A stretch of DNA of 64,000 nt, taken from contig OY728158.1 in NCBI GenBank assembly GCA_963277665.1, positions 595,782,818 through 595,846,817 on the forward strand. Direction: 5' to 3'. How positions within the stretch are numbered: the first letter of the stretch is position 1; every line of letters starts with the position of its first letter. This document shows positions 44,093-57,300 of the stretch, piece after piece. The notes below the pieces were generated by a model. It was given only the letters and a program-made list of their open reading frames with translations. It made no database searches and was not told the DNA's origin. The DNA comes from Viscum album. Taxonomy: Eukaryota; Streptophyta; Magnoliopsida; Santalales; Viscaceae. The translations under genes were made by a program, and so were the position numbers.

Positions 44093-46940
44093 TGTAAGTA
44101 TAGTGACCCTACTTTTTCTTATATTACTATTAAATCATTTTAAAGATAAAAAATATAATAGTGTTACAAAACTAGGATCCAAAGGTCTAGATTCATGAGA
44201 AAATTAGGACCAAACATAACATTAACATAATAAAAAATAAAAATTATTTTATTACTTATTCTCTAGATTCTTAGAAGAACTTGTGTTCTTCTTAGTACAA
44301 GTAATCACCTAAGGATATACATCAAAGAAATGGGTGAGATAAAAGACCATTAAGATGATATATAAGGACATGAATCAATATAACATCAGTGAAAATAATA
44401 ATCATAATCATCATAACATAAGAATGAGATCATAATCATAATAATTAGAGGAAGAATTAGATAATGTCATGGAATGTGTAACTGTATAAAAATGAAACAT
44501 TATGTCTCAGTGGTCAAACATGACACATATTTGTGAAAAAATCTAGCATAATGTTAATGCATAACATATGTTCATAATCATAACACCATAATTTTGAACA
44601 ATTCTAGAATCATGTTCATGAATATTTCACATTATCTCATGAGATACAACACATTACCAAATTCATTGGATCACTATATAATTCTGAGCATACCTATCAC
44701 ATCAAAATAGTTGCATAATCATGCATGACACATAGCACATAAAACAATATTTGACATAATATAAACCATGGAAATGAAATGGGTTTCATGAGAATTTAAT
44801 AAATCATATATTCATGAAAAAACTTTGGGATTCCCAAATGAGAAATATAAAAACACAATTTGTATAAGAATCATCAATACTGAGTGAAGAAAAAATAGTC
44901 TCAAGAGAAGTAAAATGATGTGGTTTTAGAAAGAGGATTTAATCTATAAATATATTTATATTTTTCATGAAACCATGTTGGAAACATGTATATCCGAGAA
45001 AATAATAGGTATGAATAATGAAATTTCATTTAATGAACATTAAATGAATAACCATTCTAAAATTAGAGGGTAGGAGGGAAAACCTATGGAAAAGGATCTG
45101 GGTTCGAGAATCCCTTATCTTGTGTTAGAACAATTTAATCAATTTATAATCCAGGATAATCAAATAATATTAATTAATTAACAAAAACTAAACAAATTAG
45201 ACATTATTTTATTTATTATAATTTTATTAAGTTATTTTATGGCCATTATGATGAGTTAAAGAGTTTAATTCTGATGCTCTGAGAGTGTTCATTTCTTGGT
45301 TTCCATGATTGGATCGCTTGAATACATGTATAAAATATTGTGTAAATGGGGATAGTTATCCAAAATTGAAATTATATGTTTATAATGAACATAAATAAGT
45401 TTAATTGGTCTTATATTTTTTTTTTCAGAAATGAGGATGATTCATTAGATAAAAAGTTAGTGATACTCATTTAGGTTAATTTTTGTTGTTTTCAATCATA
45501 GTGAACTCATTTATTTATCATTTATTATTATGTATATATGTAAGTTGTAGAACATAAAAAAGTTTATAAAACACATTTTAAAATATTTTCAACCATTATA
45601 ATTATTTTATGACCATCCTTTAATGTGGTGAAGGAAAATGAAAACTTGTCATCCTCGAAGGTGATAAATCAACACCTCATGGATGATGTTTTCATTTTTA
45701 GAATATAAAGGAGAAGAGAAGAGGTTAGATGATGCATCATTACATTATAATAATAAAATTATAGTATATATATGTTATTTGAGTTATAATTACACTTTTA
45801 TTAGGGTATTTGATGACAGAATAAGAAAAGAAAACAAATATAAAAGAAATTAAAAGAAAACTGAAGGGGATTTTACCTCTTAAACTTCTTATCTTTGAGA
45901 AAATCCTTAGGGAAATTGGATTTGATATTTTTTTGAGAATAAAGGCTTTTATACATGTGTTAGGGGACTGGTAGGAGTATTGGGAAGAAATTGGACAATA
46001 TTCAAGTCTTGGATGGTGTGAAGAGAGGAGGTGGAAAAGGGTGGTATTTATAGAGGAGGCGAGGGATATTTTTTGATTATTTTATTCATTAGTTTATTAT
46101 TTTTGATAAATGCATTAAAGAGTTTTAAAGTTATCCCTAAATATATTAAATAATTAAGAGGTGTTTGAGATTATGTACTTACATCATTCTTATATCATTT
46201 GTGACTCAGTAATTCATGAATTTGTTAAATACCGTAAATTACCTTATTTGACTATTCACAAAAGATCTACTATTTTAAAAAAATATCAAAAATTAACCCT
46301 AACCATTTTTTGACATGAATAATTTAAAAATGAATTCAATTTTATGATAATAATCTACAAATATGATAAATTCATCTTTTAATTTAAATCATCATTTACT
46401 TGGAAAATACCAATTTTAAAATTATAACTGAGTTTATTACACTTTGAAAAATTAGTTAAGGTCTTATAAAATTATCTTATAATAATAAGATAAAAATATT
46501 AATTTATGAATCTATTTTATGAAAATAAAATTTCTTTTAAATAATTATATTAATTATAAAATTATAAATACACATTTATGTTTTATAAAAATGCCAACAC
46601 TTAATTAATTATTTATAAAACATTTATTTACTTATACTATGATATAATTATATCATAATATAATTTATAAGATGCCAAAATTTTATTTATATTTTCATAT
46701 ATGAGGTTACTATTCTATTTTATGAATTACTATTCTTATTGATCCTATTACTATTTCAAGGGCCAAGTTACTATTCTATCAGGATAGTTTCCTTAATTTT
46801 TTGAAATATTAATTATATTATTATTCATTTAAGATAATAATGTTTTTATTAGGATATCTATGATATGTATGTGTTTTATACTATCTAACATAATTATAAT
46901 AATGTAAATTATTACATTGATAAAATTTTGGTTTGTTACA
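44093..46940 (-). repeat. Element S: isolated LTR of an element E-related family
   Basis: Starts TGTAAGTATAG and ends GTTTGTTACA on the + strand, so on the minus strand it starts TGTAACAAACC, close to the E start TGTAATTACCC. It shares a box with both E LTRs (CATTACCAAATTCATTGGA, 44652) and the leader position with a degraded donor (AAG|ATAAGG, about 45112). Flanking pentamers are TTGAG (44088-44092) and TCGAG (46941-46945), consistent with a solo LTR. An alternative is a surviving 3' LTR, because ATGTGGGGGACTCGA, polypurine-like, precedes it on the minus strand. Confidence 0.7.
46045..46053 (-). promoter_or_regulatory. TATA box of element S
   Basis: CTATAAATA on the minus strand between CTCGCCTCCT and CCACCC, followed by a pyrimidine-rich leader. 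It is better preserved than in the E LTRs. Confidence 0.65.
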
Positions 46941-46945
46941 TCGAG

Positions 46946-47222
46946 TCCCCCACATTCTTCCATAAGTTCAGTAGTCCCCCACATACTCTGGGAATATGTA
47001 CTTCAGTTTGATCATAGGATTGGTACTCCCTTGATCTTGAAAATTAATGAGTACCCTACAATATAGGTAATGTTAAGATCCCCCCACTTACATAGGGTGA
47101 TGTTCCTCTATCCATAGATTTAAATAATCCCTCATCTGTCATGCTCTACTTAATGAGGTAAATGTTCTTCTCTAGGGATGGTTACTCCCTTGATCAAAAC
47201 TTACACCTTGGTGAGGTGAAAG
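46946..47222. other. Spacer between element S and candidate LTR F
   Basis: Holds two TCCCCCACAT repeats (46946-46985) and two copies of a (GG)TACTCCCTTGATC-like phrase (47021 and 47180). On the minus strand the G-rich motifs resemble polypurine tracts. Nothing coding was seen. Confidence 0.4.
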
Positions 47223-47653
47223 TGTTGAAAATTCAATAAAATGGGTATATCATATTTTACAATGTACTTGAATTTGTATACTACTATATGGGAATTTGGA
47301 TGATTTTATCATATCTTATGACCGGTGTCTATCATAGTCTAAGAAAGATATGTGACATGTGATATCAAGTGCATTTCCACTATTATGTCTTAAACACTTT
47401 GGTTTCTTTTGGTTATGAATCAATATGTTTATTTATTTATAGGTACAAGTACATGTAATATTCATTTGGAATGTTCACATTATGTGTTATCATAACACAT
47501 TTTGGATTCCATGTAATAGTAACCAATTCCTGACTCACTTCATTGAATGAAGGGAGCCTATATAAAGGGATGATATCCCCCTTATTGTATGTCGATAAGT
47601 ATTATAATCCATAAAGTGACACTATTCTTTTACTATTTTCCTATTTTTCTTCA
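47223..47653 (+). repeat. Candidate copia-type LTR (element F, 5' side)
   Basis: Starts TGTTGAAAATTC, resembling short copia LTR starts, contains TATATAAAGGG at 47559 and ends near TTTTTCTTCA. GGTGTTATCACACCA follows and could be a much-altered primer-binding site (GGTATCAGAGCCA). No second copy is present, so this is tentative. Confidence 0.35.
47559..47567 (+). promoter_or_regulatory. TATA box, candidate LTR F
   Basis: GCCTATATAAAGGGATGATATC is a good plant TATA context (TATATAAAG), 95 bases before the supposed LTR end. Confidence 0.5.
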
Positions 47654-48245
47654 TTAATAAGGTGTTATCACACCATAGGAGAACTCAGGGTCCTCTCATT
47701 ATGATCAAGGATTCTAGTGGTATGTGGAACACATGTGGTGGAGAGAGTCCATTGGATTCCACTTGATGATTATGATCAATAAGACTCATTTGAGTTAAAT
47801 AAATATGTAGATTTCTATATTTTAGTTATGAGTTTTTACTCTTCATGTCATTTTTTATGATAGATTGATAATTTTATGGGTTTCTTACAGTTTTATGATT
47901 ATATGATGATCCTATAAAACCTTTCAGTGTCATAAGATCAATTTTCATCAATGAGTCATCATGTTATTTACAAATTTTATAAATAACATTTATATCATAA
48001 ATTTTCTAAGGATTTATGACATAGTATATCATAAATCTATTTTTCTAATCGTAGGGTAATACTTGTGTATATCAAAAGGTATGATACACTAAAAAACAGA
48101 GGTTTTGTTCTATGTCGTGATCTACAATATGTGATATCGTAAGATGAAATTAAAACCCAGGTTGTGAAAAAATAAAGCATTAAGTTATAGTTATGATATA
48201 ATTTATATCATATTCCATGATAGGTATTATATTTAAGTGTTTTAT
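47654..48245 (+). other. No recognised gene (element F interior?)
   Basis: AT-rich. Should hold gag if F is real, but no copia Gag motif could be read. Confidence 0.3.
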
Positions 48246-48249
48246 ATAT

Positions 48250-48535
48250 AACTCATACATATGGGTTACTCCACACATAAGGGTTTTTTATAGTTCTCAC
48301 ATATATGGGTTACTCAATATGTGAGGGTTTTCTGTGGTGCTATTATATATGGGTTACTCCATGTGTAAGTTTTACTCCATGATTATGGGTTAAACTATTA
48401 TAATTATTCAATACACAAGGGTTACATGTGTAAGGATTATTTCATGTGTATGGGTTACATCACTTGAATTCATTGATATGTAAGGGTAATGTGTATAAGG
48501 GTTACCGGAATAATGGTTATACCACTTGATTTTTT
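48250..48535 (+). repeat. Degenerate tandem repeat of about 40-44 bp
   Basis: About six to seven units built on ATATGGGTTACTCCA(C/T), a short variable spacer and (C/G)TAAGGGTT. The first three, starting near 48256, 48300 and 48344, are clearest; later ones are scrambled into shorter GTGTAAGGGTTAC pieces. Confidence 0.65.
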
Positions 48536-50100
48536 TTCATTTTATTTAGAATTGGAATGTAATAGTAATTTATTAATTAATCATATATTATGATTTATAA
48601 TAACCCTATCAATAATAAAATACGATTTAAGGAAAAATGAAAAAATTTAATATTATGGCTTAAAATACTTATAGTTTGAAAACTGTTTATAAATGATGAA
48701 TGACAGAAAATGTAAGTAGAATATTTTCATGCCTAAATGAAAGATTAAATGTTCATATTTATGTATCATTTTTTGAAAACAAATAAAATGGTTATTTATT
48801 TGTTTATTCTTTTTATATATTCACGTTTATAAATTGTTTTTGAAAATTGAATATTGTGTATACTTTAATTTATGTGATAAATTGTTTCTTATAATATACC
48901 ATTACTAGAATTACTTTATATGTATGAGAACATAATATTTAGTTTTAATTTACCTTAACCTTGTTTTTTAATTAAAGTTAAAATCTTTAATTTATTTTTT
49001 GAATATATTTTATACATACTAGGTATTAAAGTTATGATTATTTGGCTTCTTCATGAGTAAATTATATCTCGTTAAAGGGGTTTGGGTCAAACCTTTCATT
49101 AGTTTAAAGGTTTATTCCTTGTTCTATAAATATGGGGGTTGGAAATTTCTGGCTCTAGGTTTACTCACGTTGATATTATATAATTATAAAACATTACATG
49201 GAAATTTTATGTACCTTATGATTATGATGCATTTGGATATGTGTAGATTTGTTTGGATTGTATTTTGGACGATTAACACAAATCACGGGTTGTGTAAAGG
49301 GTTACACATTAATATAGTTCAAATATTTTAATTTGGTTGATATAATATGGATTCTAAAACTAAAACACTAGATTCATTCATACATAATGGGATTAAACAT
49401 GAGATAACAAATATTTCCTAAGATATAGTATTTATGATTTAAATATATATATGTTATGAATATAAATTTTGTGATATTTTAAAATAAAAATCCATAAATT
49501 CCAAGTGTGGGATTCTTTCTAATGTGTAACATATCAAGAATTCAATCATTTAGTAAAGGTAAACCAAACTATTAAGTGCCTATGGATTATCTTGTGTAAG
49601 GTAAGGAAGAAATAAGGTGACCCTAATTATTAGGTGATTTATTCTTAGTATTTTATTTTGGTTATAATTTTCTAGGAAACCCTAACCACTAGGACATCAT
49701 AGGAATAATGTTGAGTGAATTCACGTGATATATTTGGATAAAGTGTTATCAACTTAACTATCCAAGAGTTATATATAACATGATTGATAATATATTTCTA
49801 ACAAATATTGTAATGTATCATTTACATGATAAAACCAATGTAATTCATGATGAAATATTGATCATGTCTCACTAAATGGATATGATGTATGGTTTTATCA
49901 TTTTTAGTGGGAGTACATTCGTTAAAAGTCATTGATGAAAAGATATAAAACATGATGTTCACCAGTAGATATGTATTTTTAGTAGATTATGAAAAACCTA
50001 ATTATTACATTTTGAGATATATTATAGGTATAAAATATAAAACAATTCTATATTGGTATATAAGGTTGAGAAATGTTCTCAAGGAGAATAATTTTAAACA
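48536..50100 (+). other. AT-rich stretch with a TATA-like promoter, no gene recognised
   Basis: A TATA-like box with good context (GTTCTATAAATATGGGGG, about 49121-49138) suggests another LTR promoter inside this stretch. The 92-codon frame 49053-49331 is hydrophobic and has no recognisable family. From about 49560 to 50100 the sequence could be decayed copia gag, but no motif could be confirmed. Confidence 0.3.
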
Positions 50101-50124
50101 TTAGAATGCGAATGTTATACAAAA

Positions 50125-51485
50125 CAATTTCTATAACTCTGACTCATGGGTATTAAATATCGGGTGTGAAACAAAAATTTATGTTGATAAACATAGGCTC
50201 AAAGATTTTAGGTAATTGAATAATGGTGAAGTAGATATATGTGTGGAAGTTGAGAAATAATTGTTGCATTAGAGTCCAATAACTATGATTTAAATCAAAC
50301 TAGTGGATTAGTTTTGGGATTGGAAAATTGTTATTTTGTTCCCACCACAAATATAAATTTAATTTTTGTATTCTATTTGGACAAGAAGTTATTTTCATTC
50401 ACTATAAAGGTAAACAATTGTTCTACATATATATATGAATGAAATATTTTATGGAATTGAGAATATGGTTAATTGTTTATAAATTATAGATATGGATAAT
50501 AATTTCTATAACATTTAGTATAAGAAATTCAGAGTTGTTACTTATCCCACTAACCTTAGGCCTTGTTATATTTGATATATAAATGGGAAAAAAATTCAAT
50601 GAATTAAAACAGGTTTGTTATTTGAATCATTTGATTATGAATCATTTGATAACTAAAAATATTGTTTACTAGGAAAACTGACCAAAAAACCTTTTATAGG
50701 AAAAGGTGAGATGGCTAGTGGACTATTAGATCTTATACATAACGATTTATGTGGAACAATGAGTTTAATATAAAATTATGGGTTTTTTGTTCTTCATAAA
50801 CTTTTCGGATTAATTTAGTAAATATGGTTATATGTTTTGATGATACACAAGTATGAAACTTTTGGAAAGTTGAAAAAGTTCCATAATGAAGTGAAAAATA
50901 AACTGTAAAAAGTATTAAGATTCTTTGATCATATTGGGTGGTAAATACTTATGTCTGGAATTCACTGATCATATGAGAGATTATGGAATTTTTCCACAAC
51001 TCATTCCTCTCAGAACACCATAGTGGAATGGTGTGTTTGAGAGGAGGAATTATACCATATTTGAGATGGTTTAATTGATTAAAATTTAATAAATTCTCCC
51101 TATTTAATTATAAAGATATTTTTTATATACTGCTAAATTCTCACTTAAATGGTTTCCATCTATAACATCCATAAAGACACCATTGGATATATATATATTT
51201 GGAAATTTCTATATATGTTTTATGGGGATTCAAAATTGTGAATCATATATATGACATTTGGTATTTAATGAACTTGATCCAAAATAAGAGAAATACTTTT
51301 TTTTGGTTATCCAAAATATTATGTGGAATATCACTTTAAAAATCCCACTAAACAAAACATAGTGTTTTTATTGAGAAGGAGTACATTGGTTATAGAGTTA
51401 GTGAGAGGAAAGTTAAATTTAGAGAAGTACACGACTAATAAAAGAATGTTTTACTAAGATATAAGATGACCCGGTTCTGTATCAC
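50125..51485 (+). pseudogene. Ty1/copia protease and integrase remnant (element F)
   Basis: SWVLNIGCETKIYVD at about 50142 matches the copia protease block W-x-x-D-T-G-C-x-T-H-I-x-x-D, with the catalytic aspartate replaced by N. NNGEVDI and a C-x-Y-V-P-like NCYFVP follow (gag-pre-integrase region). CLLGKLTKKPFIGKGEMASG (about 50670) and LLDLIHNDLCGTMS keep the first catalytic aspartate of integrase. GGKYL stands for G-G-E-Y-L just after the second aspartate, which is lost. EFTDHMRDYGIFPQLIPL (about 50958) and WNGVFERRNYTIFEMV follow, with Q in P-Q-W-N-G changed to a stop. AKFSLKWFPSITSIKTPL matches the A-x-x-L-N-R-x-P-S-K-x-x-x-x-T-P block. The reading ends at element C; no RT of F is in the window. 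Confidence 0.85.
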
Positions 51486-53031
51486 TGTAATATGTTAGTA
51501 TATGACTTATTTTAAATAGGCTAATGTGTTCTATATATTTATCCACACACAAAACTAAACTTAAACAAAACTGTGATATGTTTAGATAAAATATAAACAT
51601 TTAAGTATGGACATTAAAACATAACCGTTGAATTAGCATGAATGAATTTTAGTAACTTCTTTATGAAATATATATATGTATATAAATAAATAAATGCTAC
51701 TTTTAATATGAATTTAATTTAATTATTTTATCTAAAATAACTAATAAGATCATGTATTGTTTACAAAAGTTTTTTTAAAAATTTGACTTTTTATGTAATA
51801 TGAATTTCTATTTTGGAAAATATATGATTAATGATGATAAAATGCGATTGCTATTAGTAATTGGTAAACAAAAATTTATTTGTTAAATAATATTAAATAA
51901 GAAAAATAATAGTAAAAATTTGAAAATTCCATTTTCCAACAAGAATGGTTATCACTATATTTTATGATTTTATTCAAAAATTGAATATATAAATTTTGGA
52001 AATTTAATTTTAAAAAATTATTTTTTTTGGATTTATAATAATAAAATTAGATTAATATTATGTTTGGGGATTTTTAAAAAATAGTTGGGTTTAGGTGAAT
52101 AGTGACAAATACAAATTTTGTAAAAAATAGTCACTTTTATGACATTATCTTAACACAATGATTACTTAAATTTTATTGAAACCTTTATATATATAATAAA
52201 TATATATGTAAAATAAGTCATTTAAAATTAACATTTAGTTTTTATAAAACATATTAATATCATTTTGGAAATATAAGTAATGTTTTATTCAAAAACTATT
52301 ATTATTCACTTATATTAGAAATTATTTTCCATCACTTGTAGAAATTAAACCTATAAAAATGGATTTATTGTTTTATATGAATATGATAAAATTATTTAAT
52401 AAGATAAATTTATGTTTTGGGAAAAAATTTTGATTACAAATATGAAAGTTAATAACCATGATAATGATAAAACTGTTATTTTATAAGAAATTATTTTACT
52501 AATATTGGGTACTTTTTATTTTATTAGTTAAATTAAAATATTTTAAATGATGAATATAATATTATTTTTAAACCCATATATAAATATATTAATACACATT
52601 TAATTGGAAACCAATGCTATATAATATTAAGAACACATAACGGTTAAAACACTTTTTTTCCAAAAATGATTTTTCTATATCTAAAAGTTTTAATTTAAAA
52701 GTTAGTTTTAAATTATTTATAAATTTTATTAGAATTTAAATTTGGGTTCATTACACACAAATTTTGTAATAGGGGTTATTTTATATTTTTATTAAAATAG
52801 AAATTACTAATTTAAAATCTTGTTACCGAGGTAAAAACAAAAAAGGGTAACAACATTCAAACAAATGACTTCAAAAATGCTTAAAAAATGAGTGAAAATA
52901 TTTTTTTGAGGATTTATTGACCCAATATATCCATAAAACCCATTATTTCATAATTTTAGAATATTTTATCCTTGAATAGTGTAATGATATCATTAAAAAT
53001 TAAAGGGTGTTCTCAAATGTGTGTTTTTCTT

Positions 53032-53044
53032 CACTTAAAAAAGG
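53032..53044 (+). promoter_or_regulatory. TATA-like box, element C 5' LTR
   Basis: TTCACTTAAAAAAGGGACTC. The 3' LTR has TTCAATTATAAAATGGGACAC at the matching place, so the box here has lost its TATA core. Confidence 0.4.
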
Positions 53045-53212
53045 GACTCTTACACCCCTTTATGCGACACCAATTCTCTAACATTACTTCATGAAACAAT
53101 TAAATTTTTTCCCTAATATAATCTGATATCATTTTCATAAGCTTATGATCTCAATTAGTTATCCTAATCCCTTCATTTCTATGGATACATTCAAGTGAAT
53201 ACCCAAAGTCCC

Positions 53213-53222
53213 AAAGTAAGTA
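53213..53222 (+). promoter_or_regulatory. Splice-donor-like site in the element C leader
   Basis: CCCAAA|GTAAGTATT, about 180 bases after the TATA-like box; GTAAGT is the plant donor consensus. The 3' LTR reads TTCAAAATGAGAATT here, so the site is not preserved in both copies. Confidence 0.3.
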
Positions 53223-53359
53223 TTATGCAATCCTAAATATTTTCTTCTTAATATTTATCTTGAAAACCTACCCTTACCATACTAATATTATAAACTCATT
53301 ATAATTATTATAATAAAGTGTTATTATATTAATGTGACAACCTTTTATTTATTAATTTC

Positions 53360-53440
53360 CACCCACTAAGAAAAGGACATTAACTATGTGTTGTACGGAC
53401 TACCACCTCCACAAAGTAATTCTTTTCATTTTTCATCTTT
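53360..53440 (+). repeat. Module shared with the element A LTR (element C 5' LTR)
   Basis: GTACGGACTACCACCTCCA followed by AAGTAATTC and TTTTCATTTTTC matches the core of the element A modules (GTGGACTACCACCTACATGAAGTGAT). The 3' LTR has the same at about 59960-60040 (GTAGACTACCACCTCCATG). Confidence 0.6.
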
Positions 53441-56385
53441 ATTTTATTTACTTATAAAAACCAACTAAAAATGTTTCCCAAAATTTAAAATAAATAAATA
53501 ATATAATATAATTATTATTTTATTATAATGATATTATTCACTTCCTTAACCTTACTCACCCATTGAGATATAGCGTGTTTATGTTTGGGCTGACATAACT
53601 CGTACTTGAATAATGCCATAAATCACTATCATGGATAATTAAGGGAAATTAAATACTAATTTTATTATAAGTTAATAAGAAATTAATTTATTTTATTTTT
53701 TGAAATTTTATATTACATATTTAACTCATTATTAAAATATCATCTTTGATCACTAAAATCTCTAAAACAATCTAACACTAATTCAATTTTCATATAAACA
53801 TAATAAATAACTATATAATAAATAAAAACAAATATGATAATAAATGGTCCATATTAAATTAAATATATATGAATAATTTTAATAATATGGTATCTAATAA
53901 AATTAATTTCATTATTTATGAAGTTAGGTGCATGTGTAGAATGAATCTCGAACAAGGTAACGGTTTTTCATTTCAAATTCCTTCCTTTGAGAAATGTTTT
54001 ATGTTTTACAACTAATTTAATTGACATGTTTCTCACAATAACTATTATATATATATAATATAATTAATTATATTTTAGTCATGTTATTTAATGTTCAATT
54101 ATAAGACTTCTCTTTCAAGGGGCTTTGATTTGATAGTATCTAAAGTCGTAAGGATTTTCTTGGTCTCAATTCTGATTCTTTGAGTCATTATAAATTTTTT
54201 TCACAATGTTTTATTTGTATAGTGTATTTTAAACCCATATATTTATATTTATTATACATTTTTTTTATATCATTGGATTTAAAATAAAAAATCACGTCCC
54301 CTTATTCAAGTGGTTATTGATTCAGTTCTTTCCCCAGTAGTAATGATTTTTAGTAACTCAACTTTCATTCATTGAGTTATGGTCATTATATTAAACTTAT
54401 CTCATATAAGTTGGATACATTATTCCATTTCATAGTTTTATATTGTATTATATTATTTTTTTCATAGATATACATTCTTACCCCATAAACCACTTGACAT
54501 ATATTTATCACTTCTTGGGATATGTTTCCCATGAGGGTTATTTGTAACTCAAATCTCTTTCATTGAGTAATAAAGTATTATTTTTAACTTTTTATTACAT
54601 AATTAGGTTCTCCCACCCTAATATTATATTATATGGTAACTTATAGAACATTTTGGTAAAATTATGTTTTCATACAGACAAGGTGTTGTTACTCTATTTT
54701 TACAATGTGTGTTTTTAACAAAGTTATTTTAAAAATAATAAAACTAGTATTCCTTTCACTTCCATGTGTTTTGTATTCTTAAACTCATTTATATAAGATA
54801 AAATCTATTTCTTTTCAAGAATCCATTATTGTGGAGTATTTATAAGAGTAATATATTCCAAAATATTTCACATAATCTTTTCAAAAGTTACCTTTGTAAG
54901 TGACATGTAAATTTGTATTTTACACCAATATTAAAAAATGTTTTATGAAAGATCTTTTGAGTTTTCACATCCATTTTACATTTAATTTTTAAAATGATTT
55001 AACCTAATAGGTTTTATGTATCACTATATAATATAATATATATTTAAATTTTGGTGGAATGAACTCATGGTACTAGACAGTCCAATTTCTAATCCCTTCA
55101 TGGGTGGTATCTTTCAAGAAAAATTTTTAATAGAAGTTTTTCATCAATATCGATACATTTATATGTTTTATTGATACACTATGGTTATATTATTTTTAAA
55201 ATATAAAAATTATTTCTATAGATTAATTATGATCATTTTATTTTAATATTGACTTAACCTTATATAAGTAATTCATATGATTTTTTCTTTATGGAAGATT
55301 AAATAATATTCTATTCCATTTATTGAATTGGTAACTATTGAAAATTAATATTTTTTTTTTGATATGGATGATAATTATAAATTTTACTAAATATTTTTGG
55401 AACATCCACCTTCATTATCAAGATGGTTTATGATCATGTTGTCAATTTTACAAATATGGGGAAAATTATTAACATTCTGTATGTTTTTATTCCAATATGG
55501 ATGATTATTGGAAAGTTAACATGTATTTTTTAACCACCCACCTTCTTTTTCCGAAAATATTATGTTCGTGGTATAGATTTTATTAACATGTGGATAATTA
55601 TTTGTTTTTTGTATATTTTTATTTAATTATAGACGATTATTGGAATAGTTTATTATGAATTGTTTATTGATATTTTCGTATGATAAATGTATTAGACATA
55701 AAAAAAGTTATGAGTGGGGCCTAACATTATATATCTCCTTGATGCATATTTATGTATCACGAGACAAACTTGTTTGGTTATTTTGGTGTATGCAAGCCTA
55801 GAAAAATATATTTCCCTAATATTAAGATCATGATGTCTACGATCATGTTTTCTTATCTTATGGTATGGAATTATCTATCTAACATTATGCATTAAATCAC
55901 AATAGAATCAGGTATTGACATCCATGTGATCTATTTATTACCATTTTCATCCATGTTAATATTTTTCATTAGGTTTCATTCTATTATAGAAATAATTTTG
56001 ATTATCTAATACTACTATAATATTTATGCCTTGTTTATGGCCTAATTACCATAGTTATATGTTTTCCTTTAATGAGAATTTGAGATCATCCCTTCTTATA
56101 CTTCCATTTTCCTAGGTTATAAATAAAATTATTTCACATTATATATATAATAGGATATTCTATATAGAATATTTGTTTAAATGTTGAATAATTACTATGG
56201 ATTAAGTAGTTTCTTATATTGTGAAATAATATACATAATTAGAGAAATAAATCTGATTTTATTAGTTTTTGTTTCTTCCAAATTATATAAATATCTAAAC
56301 GTAATATGTCATTTGAATGTATATAATACAATTATTTATTTATTTAATTTAATTTATGGAATGTTTAGATCAAAGAATCAAAATT

Positions 56386-56397
56386 TGGTATTAGAGA
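56386..56397 (+). promoter_or_regulatory. Primer-binding site of element C
   Basis: TGGTATTAGAGA matches TGGTATCAGAGC at 10 of 12 positions directly after the 5' LTR. It is identical to the site in element B. Confidence 0.8.
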
Positions 56398-57300
56398 TAG
56401 CATGTAAAGTATGTGACTCTGACACCAAATCTGGGATTGCTGGTCTAGGGCATCATTGTTGGTGTCAAATGAGGGTTCAGAAAACATTAGAGATTAGGTT
56501 GTTTTTAGGATAATTTAATGATTTATAAGTTAAGGATGATCATAACATACAACCCTTTAGGATAGTATACTATTTAATAATAAGTAAATAATGCACATTT
56601 TATATGGGGATTAATGTTATATAACTATAGTGATATTTAAAGAGATGAGAGAATATGATGGTATCCAAAAATATTAGTAAATTATTGAATATGTGGTTTT
56701 CCAAGAATTAAATTCCTATTTGGACATTTGTTACTGGATGAAACTATGACACAAATGCACCTAGGGGTAATCCCCCCAAAAATTATTGCTTGAGAATTGA
56801 ATCAATCATCAATGTGATACACAATGATTAGGACTAAGACTGTACATATGGATACACACTTTCAGAAGATATGATTTTTTGATCATATAATCATCAGGAA
56901 ACATTATAAAGGATTTATTTCCTAATTACATTAAGGTATCATGTTAATAAGTACAAGATTACCTAACTTAAATAAGATTATATTAAAATGAAAGTATAAA
57001 ATGATAAAATGAAGGCGAGACGACATAATTGGAATGAGTTTTCATATTAATATGATTGCTTAATATTTTTTTGTTGATAACCATTGTATGTTTTTGTTTT
57101 TGGTTGAAATAGGATTATATAAATGATTCTTAGAAAGGTATTTATATAAAATCCACAATATCTTATAACTGAATAAGGGAGAGTACTTAAATGGTTTAGA
57201 ATTTTAGTATACTCTTATTATGATGGAAAAAGGTTAGTATCATTGTCTTACTTAAGGTTTTGAGGTTTATATATTAATAGAAGTTAAATATTTACAATAT
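56398..57300 (+). other. Element C interior, 5' part, nothing recognised
   Basis: No Gag or protease motif was found. With 0.9 kb between the primer-binding site and the reverse transcriptase fragment, gag and protease must be mostly deleted. The open frame 56181-56513 spans the LTR end and is not a gene. Confidence 0.4.

Larger units (their letters stand above)
51486..56385 (+). repeat. Element C 5' LTR (4.9 kb)
   Basis: Begins TGTAATATGTTAG and ends just before the primer-binding site. It aligns along its length with 58055-62812: CTACTTTTAATATGAAT near 51695 and 58268, AAGGACATTAACTATG near 53373 and 59972, ATATAGCGTGTT near 53568 and 60162, TCTTGGTCTCAATT near 54157 and 60749, and TTATTCAAGTG near 54302 and 60889. 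Confidence 0.8.

Noticed and set aside
48250..48535. Interstitial telomere array
   Set aside because: TAAGGGTT-like motifs are separated by unrelated sequence within a 40-44 bp unit rather than being head-to-tail 7-mers.
49053..49331. 92-codon hydrophobic frame after a TATA-like box
   Set aside because: The frame overlaps the TATA-like box itself and has no recognisable family; more likely LTR sequence.
56181..56513. 110-codon frame
   Set aside because: It runs across the end of the element C 5' LTR and through the primer-binding site.
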